Assembly: GCA_964398885.1 (NCBI GenBank)
Contig: CAYNOU010000071.1
Coordinates: 1 to 11,832, forward strand
Direction: 5' to 3'
Length of the DNA stretch: 11,832 nucleotides
DNA from: JAGMCF01 sp964398885
GTDB lineage: Bacteria > Cloacimonadota > Cloacimonadia > JGIOTU-2
A model generated the notes under the pieces. That model made no database searches and had not been told where the DNA came from. It saw nothing but the letters and a program-made list of their open reading frames with translations. This document shows positions 1 through 6,154 of the stretch, in pieces. A program made the position numbers and the translations under genes. Within the stretch, counting starts at the first letter, position 1. The number at the start of each line of letters is the position of its first letter.

Positions 1-118
1 TGGGACAATTAAAGAAAAAGGAGTAAGAATTCCAGTAGAGCCTGAAATCTATGAATCTATATTAGAAGAGTTAAAAAAACAGAATATCTCTTGTGTGGAA
101 AGATATCAGGAGATATGA
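1..118 (+). CDS. C-terminal end of a probable saccharopine dehydrogenase-like oxidoreductase (partial)
   Basis: The reading frame is open from the window edge (first full codon at base 2) to TGA at 116-118 and gives 38 residues. The piece contains GTIKEKGVRIPVEPEIY followed by an amphipathic stretch, ILEELKKQNI. A 'G-x-I-x-x-K-G-V ... P' element followed by a helix ending in a 'K-x-x-x-I' turn resembles the C-terminus of saccharopine dehydrogenase/homospermidine synthase-like proteins, which handle NAD(P)-linked steps around lysine or polyamines. The catalytic and nucleotide-binding parts lie outside the window, so the name rests on a short tail only. The codon use looks like the neighbouring genes. 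The next gene on this strand is separated by about 300 bp of repeats, so an operon is unlikely. Any other Rossmann-type enzyme with a similar tail remains possible. Confidence 0.45.
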   Translation, partial: GTIKEKGVRIPVEPEIYESILEELKKQNISCVERYQEI

Positions 119-121
119 ATT

Positions 122-223
122 AAATTGCGTTCCCAAAGTAGGCTTTTATCTCGTTCCCAAGCCCCAGCTTGGGAACGAGAAGCGTAACACAAAATTGCGT
201 TCCCAAAGTAGGCTTTGGGAACG
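122..223. repeat. GTTCCCAAG-type palindromic repeat cluster
   Basis: Two perfect hairpins lie side by side. Arms 149-162 and 167-180 form a 14-bp stem (TCTCGTTCCCAAGC) with a 4-nt loop. Arms 198-208 and 213-223 form an 11-bp stem (CGTTCCCAAAG) with a TAGG loop. The 25-bp sequence at 122-146 is repeated exactly at 192-216, so the first half of the second hairpin also exists as an orphan copy before the first. GTTCCCAAGC-type palindromes are dispersed in many bacterial genomes. Whether these are REP-type elements moved by a RAYT transposase cannot be told here. No gene is seen in them, although they stay open in one frame. Confidence 0.8.
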
Positions 224-230
224 AGATAAA

Positions 231-325
231 AGTTCGTCATGGAGTGGTCCATGACGACTCCGCGGATAATGGAGAAAAAAAGGATTTACATATGAAGCAC
301 CATGTCCCGAAAACAAATCGGGACA
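231..325. repeat. Further short palindromes upstream of the phosphoglycerate mutase gene
   Basis: A 10-bp perfect stem, 234-243 with 248-257 (TCGTCATGGA, loop GTGG), is followed by an 8-bp stem, 303-310 with 318-325 (TGTCCCGA). After that comes a short GGCAGGGCAGGCA run at 329-346. Between the stems lies CTCCGCGGATAATGGAG. The TCCCGA...TCGGGA arm pair reappears in the repeats near 5392-5409 and 10448-10463, so this is probably a dispersed repeat family. Together with the cluster before it and the decamer array after it, this fills the 119-425 gap. I see no convincing gene or promoter here. Confidence 0.65.
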
Positions 326-402
326 CAGGGCAGGCAGGGCAGGCAAAGGAGTATGAAAATTATTAATAATTCAAAAAAGTTTAATTTTATGAATAGGATT
401 TT

Positions 403-436
403 GTTCGTGTTAGTTCGTGTAGTTCGTGGCTAAAAA
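403..436 (+). repeat. GTTCGTG tandem repeats ending in TGGCTAAAAA
   Basis: Three copies of GTTCGTG occur at 403-409, 413-419 and 422-428, so the steps are 10 and 9 bp. The last copy runs directly into TGGCTAAAAA (427-436). The same TGGCTAAAAA decamer occurs at 3456-3465 before gcvH and on the minus strand at 6021-6030 before the conserved part of coaE. A similar array in the opposite orientation lies at 11799-11826. The function is unknown. It behaves like the end of a dispersed element that lands just upstream of genes. Confidence 0.6.
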
Positions 437-2033
437 AAGAGATTTTCAGATGCAAAAAGAGAGATATAAATTTCCAATGGCAAAGGTAATTCACCGATTA
501 TACTTGCAAGGTGAAGAGGATGAAACAATGTGTCCCATTGCTCTTTTTGATAGTTCAAATGATATGTCAATTGGTCGTTTTGAAGATGGTGATTATGTAA
601 TTTTCTACGACATACGAGGGGAAAGAGAAGTTGAAATAACAGAAGCACTAACTGATTTGCACTTCTCACACTTTCTAACTAAAAAGATGAAACTTAACTT
701 CGTAACAATGATTGAGTATGACCCAAAACTGAATACTAAAGTTGCATTTCCTCGCGCTCACACTGTAAATAATACATTAAGTGAAGTTGTCAGTAAAGCA
801 TGTTTACACCAGATAAAAATTGTGGAGTCGGAAAAAGGAGTTCATCTGACTTATTTTCTTAATGGCAAAAATCAAAAGCCATTTTCAAATGAAGAGAGGG
901 TAATTATTGATTCACCTAAAGTTCACGAATTTGATTCAATTCCAGAGATGAATGTTGCAGAAGTTGCGGATAAAGTTATGCAAAAGATTGAGGAGCAGAA
1001 GTATGATTTGATAATTTCTAATTTTTGCAATATTGATGTAGTTGGACATACAGAAAACGAAAATGCAATAATAAGAGCTATTAAAGCAGTTGACGATAAA
1101 GTTGGTGAAGTAGTTGCTCTTGCACAAAAAAGAGGGATGAGAATCATTATTACCGCAGACCATGGAACTGTAGAAAAAAGGTATTTTCCAGAAGGTACAG
1201 TTGATACTGGACATACGGACAGCAAAGTTCCCTTCATTTTTATTGATTCTGATTGTGATACCCAAAATTATTTAGCAGAAGATGGGGCGTTGACAGATAT
1301 AGCACCAACAATTCTCAAATTGCTTGGAATAGAAAAGCCAAAAGAGATGACTGAAAATTCGTTGCTTACAAATTATCAACCAGAAGTTAAAAAACCCGTA
1401 TTATTGCTTATCCTTGATGGATGGGGTTATAGAGAAGAAAGTTATGGAAATTTGATTAAACAAGCCAACCCAACTAATATGAATCGTATTATGCAAGAAA
1501 ACTCTTTTATCACAATATACGCAGCAGGAGAATATGTCGGTATGCCAGATGGCACAGTTGGAAATTCTGAAGCAGGACACTTGCATATTGGTGCTGGAAG
1601 GGTAGTGTTATCAGACAGATTGAAAATTGATAATTCCATAAAAGATGGTTCGTTCTATAAAAATAAAGCGTTTAAATGGGCAATGGAAGGTGTTAAAACG
1701 AACAAAACAAATCTGCATTTGTTAGGAATTGTCTCATTTTACAGTTCTCATGGTTCTCTTCATCATCTTTTTGCATTAATGGATATGGCTAAGAAATATG
1801 GTGTGAAGAATATGTATATCCATTCAATGTTAGGTCGTAGGGGTGAAAGACCAGAAAGCGGAGCTATTTATATAGAAGAAGTTGAAGAAAAGTGTAAGCA
1901 AATCGGCTTGGGTAAAGTAGTCTCTGTAATTGGCAGAAAATGGGCAATGGACCGTGAACACAATTGGGATAGAGTTGAAAAAACTTACAGACTTTTTGTA
2001 TATGGTGAAGGGGTTAAAGTATTTTTGCGGTAA
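426..2033 (+). CDS. Circularly permuted 2,3-bisphosphoglycerate-independent phosphoglycerate mutase-like protein
   Basis: Cofactor-independent phosphoglycerate mutases (iPGM, alkaline phosphatase superfamily, two Mn ions) interconvert 3- and 2-phosphoglycerate in glycolysis, in the cytoplasm. They are about 510 residues long. Here 535 residues carry the whole family sequence in rotated order. Residues 20-310 match the usual second half: DGDYVIF..IRGER with R64/R67, ESEK with E136/K137, NIDVVGH with D204/H208, TADHG with D245/H246, TGHT with H263, and DIAPT. Residues 322-530 match the usual first half: LLILDGWG with D331, GNSEAGH with nucleophile S381, H442, GRKWAMDR with R504/R510, ending at YGEG. 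All metal ligands are present. Two substrate loops differ: the usual SDGGVHSH reads SFYSSHGS (437-444), and DGRDTPP reads GRRGERP (470-476), so the usual Asp154 is missing. The start is uncertain: GTG 426 lies in a repeat without a clear ribosome site, and ATG 450 follows a weak AGAGA. The fold assignment is secure; the activity is inferred. Confidence 0.9.
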   Translation: MAKKRDFQMQKERYKFPMAKVIHRLYLQGEEDETMCPIALFDSSNDMSIGRFEDGDYVIFYDIRGEREVEITEALTDLHFSHFLTKKMKLNFVTMIEYDPKLNTKVAFPRAHTVNNTLSEVVSKACLHQIKIVESEKGVHLTYFLNGKNQKPFSNEERVIIDSPKVHEFDSIPEMNVAEVADKVMQKIEEQKYDLIISNFCNIDVVGHTENENAIIRAIKAVDDKVGEVVALAQKRGMRIIITADHGTVEKRYFPEGTVDTGHTDSKVPFIFIDSDCDTQNYLAEDGALTDIAPTILKLLGIEKPKEMTENSLLTNYQPEVKKPVLLLILDGWGYREESYGNLIKQANPTNMNRIMQENSFITIYAAGEYVGMPDGTVGNSEAGHLHIGAGRVVLSDRLKIDNSIKDGSFYKNKAFKWAMEGVKTNKTNLHLLGIVSFYSSHGSLHHLFALMDMAKKYGVKNMYIHSMLGRRGERPESGAIYIEEVEEKCKQIGLGKVVSVIGRKWAMDREHNWDRVEKTYRLFVYGEGVKVFLR

Positions 2034-2116
2034 TTAGTTTTAAAACAAATTTGACAAATTTTAATAGCCATAAAAATTTATACATCAATATTGCATAATT
2101 ACTTTATGGAGAAAAG

Positions 2117-3217
2117 ATGGCAAAGCAAACGCCTTTCTACGAGATTCACAGAAATAAGAATGCAAAGATACTACCTTTTGCAGGATATGAAATGCCAATA
2201 CAATATGAAAAAGGGATAATACATGAACATCGTAAAGTGCGAGAATCTGTTGGAATGTTTGACCTTAGTCATATGGGAGAGTTTATTGTAAGCGGCAAAA
2301 AGCGATTAGAATTTGTTCAGAAAACAACAGTAAATGATGTATCTGAATTGGTAGTAGGGCAGGTTCAATATACAAATATGTGCTATCCAGATGGTGGCAT
2401 TGTTGATGACCTTCTGATTTATTATGATGAGGATATTTTCTACCTGGTAGTGAATGCTTCAAATATTGATAAAGATTTTGATTGGCTTGAGAAAAATCTC
2501 ATAGACGATATGAAATTAGAAAATGTTAGCGACCAGACAGCATTAATTGGGGTTCAGGGACCCAATTCTGAGAAAGTTGTACAAAAGCTTGTAAATGATG
2601 AACTGTCAAATCTTAAATATTACCATTTCATTAGAACTAAGATTGATGATGTGCCAGTAATTCTATCTCGGACAGGATATACTGGTGAGGATGGGTTTGA
2701 GATTTATTTTACTGATTTAGACAAAGCAGAGAGGATGTGGAATAAGGTTGAGGCAGCCGGAGAAGAATTTGATATTGAACCTATTGGACTTGGTGCCAGG
2801 GACACATTGCGTTTAGAAATGAAATATCCCCTCTATGGAAATGATATTGATGAAAAGACAAATCCTCTTGAGGCTGGACTAAGATGGATTGTGAAATTTG
2901 ATAAAGGAGATTTTATTGGGAAAGAATCACTTTTAAAAGTCAAATCAGAAAAGATACAAAGAAAATTAGTGGGCTTTGTAATGAAAGATAAAGGAATACC
3001 CCGTCCTCATTATGAGATTTATAAAAGTGGCAACTTGATAGGAGAAGTAAGAAGCGGAACCATTTCCCCCAGCCTGAATGTTGGTATTGGAACGGGTTAT
3101 GTGAAAAGAGATTTTATGAAAAGCGGCACTGAGATTAACATTAAAATCAGAAATAAGTTTCTAAAAGCCGAGATTATTAAACCACCATTTTATAAAAATG
3201 GAACTATAAAAAGATAA
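2117..3217 (+). CDS. gcvT: Aminomethyltransferase, glycine cleavage system T-protein
   Basis: T-protein takes the aminomethyl group from lipoyl-GcvH, releases ammonia and passes the methylene to tetrahydrofolate, giving 5,10-methylene-THF in the cytoplasm. The 366 residues are the normal length. Recognisable blocks in order are FAGYEMPIQY (21-30), HRKVRESVGMFDLSHMGE (38-55), GGIVDDLLIYY with the conserved acidic pair D97/D98, ALIGVQGP (142-149), SRTGYTGEDGFEIY (184-197), GARDTLRLE (226-234) and TNPLEAGL (248-255). The C-terminal barrel domain has KGIPRPHYEI and SGTISPSLNVGIG. ATG 2117 is preceded by GGAG at a usual distance. A perfect TTGACA hexamer at 2051-2056 could be a -35 box, but no well-spaced -10 follows. 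The gene lies 83 bp after the phosphoglycerate mutase gene and about 260 bp before gcvH, with repeats between. gcvP is not in the window. Confidence 0.95.
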   Translation: MAKQTPFYEIHRNKNAKILPFAGYEMPIQYEKGIIHEHRKVRESVGMFDLSHMGEFIVSGKKRLEFVQKTTVNDVSELVVGQVQYTNMCYPDGGIVDDLLIYYDEDIFYLVVNASNIDKDFDWLEKNLIDDMKLENVSDQTALIGVQGPNSEKVVQKLVNDELSNLKYYHFIRTKIDDVPVILSRTGYTGEDGFEIYFTDLDKAERMWNKVEAAGEEFDIEPIGLGARDTLRLEMKYPLYGNDIDEKTNPLEAGLRWIVKFDKGDFIGKESLLKVKSEKIQRKLVGFVMKDKGIPRPHYEIYKSGNLIGEVRSGTISPSLNVGIGTGYVKRDFMKSGTEINIKIRNKFLKAEIIKPPFYKNGTIKR

Positions 3218-3236
3218 AAAAATTTAAGGAGAGTAT

Positions 3237-3263
3237 ATGCCACAAAACCACACAAAAGATTAA
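3237..3263 (+). other. Orphan ribosome binding site and start with an 8-codon ORF
   Basis: A strong Shine-Dalgarno sequence, AAGGAGAG (3226-3233), precedes ATG 3237 by a few bases, but the frame closes after eight codons (MPQNHTKD). It sits 19 bp after the gcvT stop, as if a cotranscribed gene once began here, and is followed by repeats up to gcvH. It may be the stub of a gene displaced by repeat insertion, or a chance or regulatory mini-ORF. No function can be assigned. Confidence 0.3.
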
Positions 3264-3311
3264 TGTTAATAAAGATTTAAAGATATGCTATGGTAAAAAA
3301 TGAAGATAAAT

Positions 3312-3380
3312 GTTCGTGTCCGTCTGGGCGCCTGTCTAGGCTTGGCCTAGCCAAGACTGGCCGAGACCGATTAGTTCGTG
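3312..3380. repeat. Palindromic segment between two GTTCGTG units
   Basis: GTTCGTG occurs at 3312-3318 and again at 3374-3380. Between them is a GC-rich segment with CTAGGC (3336-3341) pairing with GCCTAG (3345-3350), and the alternative TTGGC (3342-3346) pairing with GCCAA (3350-3354). It looks like a palindromic insert inside a GTTCGTG array like that at 403-428. Composition differs sharply from the AT-rich flanks. No coding potential is seen. Confidence 0.55.
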
Positions 3381-3384
3381 CCTG

Positions 3385-3447
3385 CCCCGTGAAATAACTG
3401 ATAACAAAAACTGGTAAGTCAGTAAAAATATTAAATATTTCACGGGG
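3385..3447. repeat. Long perfect inverted repeat just upstream of gcvH
   Basis: CCCCGTGAAATA (3385-3396) pairs perfectly with TATTTCACGGGG (3436-3447), a 12-bp stem. Inside it ACTGA (3397-3401) can pair with TCAGT (3419-3423). It ends 21 bp before the gcvH ribosome binding site, so it would be in the gcvH 5' leader if transcription starts upstream. No U-tract follows, so it is not a typical terminator. It may be a dispersed repeat or a leader structure. Confidence 0.6.
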
Positions 3448-3479
3448 TGAATTTTTGGCTAAAAATTAGAGGAGTCAAA

Positions 3480-3857
3480 ATGGTAAAAGATGATTTAAAA
3501 TACACAGAAACACATGAATGGATAAAGATTTCTGGTAAAGAAGCAACTATAGGTATAACAGATTATGCTCAAAAAGAACTTGGAGACATTGTCTATGTAG
3601 AATTACCGGAGATTGGGGCTGAATTATCAGGAGAAGATGTTTTAGCCACAGTTGAGGCGGTTAAGGCAGTTGAAGAAATATATATATCTATTAGTGGCAG
3701 AATAATTGATGTAAATTCTAAACTTGCCGATACCCCAGAACTTCTTAATTCAAGTCCTTACGATGAGGGATGGATTGCTAAATTTGAGATTATGAATAAT
3801 GATGAAATAGAGAATCTGCTTTCTGCTGAGGATTATAAAAAGTTGATTGGAGAGTAG
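3480..3857 (+). CDS. gcvH: Glycine cleavage system H-protein (lipoyl carrier)
   Basis: H-protein carries the aminomethyl group on a lipoyl arm between the P-, T- and L-proteins of the glycine cleavage complex. The 125 residues are the family length. The sequence opens with YTETHEWIK (8-16), then GITDYAQKELGDIVYVELPEIG (25-46). The lipoylation hairpin is VEAVKAVEEIY with the lipoyl lysine at K62, followed by SGRIIDVN and the typical LADTPELLNSSPYDEGWIAK. I chose ATG 3480 because AGAGGAG (3468-3474) is well spaced and the protein then begins as usual. An in-frame GTG at 3447 would add 11 residues read from the upstream inverted repeat. The gene converges on the MFS gene that follows. The 140 bp between them shows no convincing terminator. 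Confidence 0.95.
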   Translation: MVKDDLKYTETHEWIKISGKEATIGITDYAQKELGDIVYVELPEIGAELSGEDVLATVEAVKAVEEIYISISGRIIDVNSKLADTPELLNSSPYDEGWIAKFEIMNNDEIENLLSAEDYKKLIGE

Positions 3858-3998
3858 AGGACTTTTTAGAAAATAAGAAATCTGGAATTCCGTTCTCCTG
3901 AATGAGAATAGTATTATATCCTCTTCTGATGAAGTGGACTCCAAAGATTTTGTCTCCTCTGGAGAGGGGGTATCCGAATATTTTTGAATGGAAAAGAT

Positions 3999-5258
3999 TT
4001 ACATCTTTTTCTTGAGAAAAGGACTCCTGATTTTTACAATCGGATAGAAAATAAGTATAAAACCAGGTAATATAATCAGCGCTATTCCAATCCCAAGATT
4101 ATCAGCCAGAAGTCCCATCACAGGAGAGAGAATAGCAATTATTATAGTTTTTAATTGTGATTCTACTGAAAGTCCTGTTGCCATTATTTTTGGCGAAATA
4201 TTTTCACTAATATAACCTACATTCATCGGTCTTCTTAAATTTTGAAATGCAAATAATATAATAAAAATTATTATAGACAATACTTTAATATTAACAGAGT
4301 AAAAAACTCCGGCTAATATTGTCAATATACCGCCCAAAATGAAACTTATATTTATTGCAAGTTCTAATGAGCCGAACTTTTTTGAGAATCTGCTCGCATT
4401 TCTTGAAGAATATGATGTAAGTAAATAGATGAAAAAGTATGTTAAGGAAATGAGTATCGTGCTTCTTCTGTCCTGCAAAGAAAGTAATATAGGAATTGAG
4501 AGTGCATAAGTTTTTAAAATTGGCTGCAGGTAATCTTTAATGGTTTCAAATAGGCCATCGTATAAAGAGGAATTGAATAGGGCTTTGATAAGAAAGGAAT
4601 TTTTGAATAGCTGAAAAAAGTCTGAGATCGTATTTTGGAAATTCTTTATTGTTGCTTTCAGGATATTTTTCTCTTCTATTTTTTTGATTTCACCATTTAA
4701 TTCATTTGGATAAGAGAATATAAGGAAAAGTTCAAAAATATACGGTATAACGGAAGCTAAAAATACAATTTTATAGCTCCCGGAATAGAAAACAAGAACA
4801 CCAGCAATTAAAGCAGATATTGCAGAACCAAACTGCGATGAACCTCTGGTATGTCCATAATACTCCACTTTTATGTGAGATATATTCTTAATTTTCAGAT
4901 ATTCTAAGATCATCGCTTTATGAGTACCAGAGCGAAATGCCTCACCTAAACCAAATAGTAACATTGCAACTATGTAGATACTAAATTTGGGCAAGAAATA
5001 AAAAATAATAAATGATAGAATGTAGGAAATGAAAGCTGATATCATAGAATTCTTTCTACCATAAGTATCAGCGATGAATCCTGTTGGTATTTCAAAAATA
5101 TTTGTAGAAATTTCTCTTACGGAAAAAAGCGTGCCTATTTCTAAGAACGACAAGCCCATTTCACGGAAAAAAAGGATTATAAATGGGTCAAAAAAACGCA
5201 GATTTTTTAGAAATCCATAGCCACAGAATTTATAATATTGAGTGTCTTTAGGTATCAT
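3999..5258 (-). CDS. Major facilitator superfamily transporter
   Basis: The 419-residue protein is almost entirely hydrophobic segments separated by short charged loops, about 12 helices with a longer loop in the middle (about residues 190-215), which is the MFS plan for secondary transport across the inner membrane. The family motif A between helices 2 and 3 is visible as GFIADTYGRKN (60-70), preceded by the segment EIPTG. The closest impression is of drug-efflux-like MFS permeases with the start FFDPFIILFFREMGLSFLEIG. The substrate cannot be told from sequence. ATG 5258 has no obvious ribosome binding site; the upstream sequence is AT-rich and then the repeat at 5276-5429. It is the last gene of the minus-strand run, 184 bp after coaE. 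Confidence 0.85.
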   Translation of the reverse strand: MIPKDTQYYKFCGYGFLKNLRFFDPFIILFFREMGLSFLEIGTLFSVREISTNIFEIPTGFIADTYGRKNSMISAFISYILSFIIFYFLPKFSIYIVAMLLFGLGEAFRSGTHKAMILEYLKIKNISHIKVEYYGHTRGSSQFGSAISALIAGVLVFYSGSYKIVFLASVIPYIFELFLIFSYPNELNGEIKKIEEKNILKATIKNFQNTISDFFQLFKNSFLIKALFNSSLYDGLFETIKDYLQPILKTYALSIPILLSLQDRRSTILISLTYFFIYLLTSYSSRNASRFSKKFGSLELAINISFILGGILTILAGVFYSVNIKVLSIIIFIILFAFQNLRRPMNVGYISENISPKIMATGLSVESQLKTIIIAILSPVMGLLADNLGIGIALIILPGFILIFYPIVKIRSPFLKKKM

Positions 5259-5275
5259 TTAAATTAGATATTATT

Positions 5276-5429
5276 TCGGAGTGCGTCCGCCAAAAAACTT
5301 GGCGGATCCGCCTCTGGCGGAAAAACGAGCTCCGATTTATCGGAGTGAACTTTTCGCAAACCCGAAGACTGCCATAAGCTGAAAGTTCGTCGTCCCGATT
5401 TATCAGGACTCCTCATTTCAGCACTCCGA
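5276..5429. repeat. Composite palindromic element bounded by 9-bp inverted repeats
   Basis: TCGGAGTGC (5276-5284) and GCACTCCGA (5421-5429) are exact inverted copies that bound a 154-bp segment. Nested inside are TCCGCCAA 5286-5293 with 5299-5306, TCCGCC 5307-5312 with 5316-5321, CTCCGA 5330-5335 with 5340-5345, GCTGAAA 5378-5384 with TTTCAGC 5416-5422, and GTCCCGA 5392-5398 with TCAGGAC 5403-5409 (one mismatch). The whole could fold into a multi-branched structure. It fills the gap between coaE and the MFS gene and contains no gene. It looks like a non-autonomous MITE-like element or a structured repeat. Confidence 0.65.
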
Positions 5430-5442
5430 CTCAATTAATTTT

Positions 5443-6042
5443 TTAAATTTTTTCTTGAAGCAAATTCCAGACTTTCTGCAGCTTTTCCTGGAATTCTGAA
5501 AGAGTTGAGTTGTTTTCTATAATAAAATCAATTTTTCTTGATGGCTTCTTTTGTGAGGAAATTCGTGAAATTGCATCTTTATTAGAAAGCTTTTTATAGG
5601 TCATTAACCGCTTAATTTGAATAGATTTTTTTGTGGTGATTAATATCACATAGGTACAAATTTCATCTAAATTCCAATCTAAAAGAAGTGCTGCATCAAT
5701 TATTATAATAGTCTCATTTAGCGATTCTATACTATGCAAAATTTTTTTTATCAAAATCGGATGAACGATATTATTAAGTTTTTTTAATTCGTCCTGGTTT
5801 TGAAAAACAATCTTGCCAAGTTCTTGTCTATTTATTTGATTTTCTGAAATCACATTTTTTCCAAATGTAGAAAGGATTTTTTCTTTTACTTCTTCTTGCT
5901 GCAGAATTTGATGTCCGATTCTATCCGCATCAATAACAGAGATTCCTTTCTTATAAAAGAATTTTGCTGCCGTCGTCTTACCTGTACCAATGCCACCTGT
6001 AATGCCAATAATTACTTTACTTTTTAGCCACAAAGGCACCAT
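5443..6042 (-). CDS. coaE: Dephospho-CoA kinase
   Basis: CoaE phosphorylates the ribose 3'-OH of dephospho-CoA with ATP, the last step of coenzyme A synthesis, in the cytoplasm. The P-loop is GGIGTGKTT (16-24 from this start), followed by VIDADRIGHQ with conserved D38, D40 and R41, VHPIL, IDAALLLDW, and the lid/C-terminal region with ISSQKK and IDFIIENN. The length is 199 residues, as usual. The start is a judgement: the frame stays open to ATG 6099, but the added 19 residues (MSMSFMPIKDNLGVPADAG) are read from a palindromic repeat and are not part of the family. ATG 6042 sits at the repeat edge and TTG 6033 is an alternative just before LKSKVIIGITGG. None has a good ribosome binding site. 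The gene may be translated from a repeat-derived start. Confidence 0.9.
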   Translation of the reverse strand: MVPLWLKSKVIIGITGGIGTGKTTAAKFFYKKGISVIDADRIGHQILQQEEVKEKILSTFGKNVISENQINRQELGKIVFQNQDELKKLNNIVHPILIKKILHSIESLNETIIIIDAALLLDWNLDEICTYVILITTKKSIQIKRLMTYKKLSNKDAISRISSQKKPSRKIDFIIENNSTLSEFQEKLQKVWNLLQEKI

Positions 6043-6126
6043 CCCCGCGTCCGCGGGGACACCAAGATTATCTTTTATGGGCATAAAACTCATACTCATC
6101 CTTTGTGTCCCCGCGTCCGCGGGGAT
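6041..6126. repeat. Pair of inverted GC-rich palindromes flanking the coaE start
   Basis: The 18-nt palindrome TCCCCGCGTCCGCGGGGA occurs at 6042-6059 and 6108-6125. With flanks, 6041-6062 and 6105-6126 are inverted copies over 22 nt except for the central two bases. About 45 bp of ordinary AT-rich sequence lies between them. The second copy is followed by GGAGTCTTGGTGGTAAAA, a degenerate relative of the TGGCTAAAAA motif. The GC content is striking against the surroundings. It looks like a dispersed element inserted between cdaA and coaE. Confidence 0.7.
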
Positions 6127-6154
6127 GGAGTCTTGGTGGTAAAATTAAAGCTTT

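Noticed and set aside
122..346. CRISPR-like array
   Set aside because: There are only two partial direct copies, no regular spacers, and the units are full palindromes; no cas gene is present.
169..366. Open frame of 65 codons across the left repeat region
   Set aside because: It is read from palindromic repeats, has no ribosome binding site and shows no protein-like pattern; palindromes without stops explain it.
426..2033. Frameshift or chimera of two partial mutase genes
   Set aside because: The frame is unbroken, nothing is duplicated or missing, and the joining linker is short and in frame, which fits a true permutation better; a read-level check is still listed.
2034..2116. Glycine riboswitch before gcvT
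   Set aside because: The gap is 83 bp, AT-rich, and lacks the paired conserved cores of the glycine aptamer; the 3218-3479 gap before gcvH lacks them too.
3953..3965. Terminator between gcvH and the MFS gene
   Set aside because: TCTCC/GGAGA gives only five pairs with a three-base loop and no T-run on either side.
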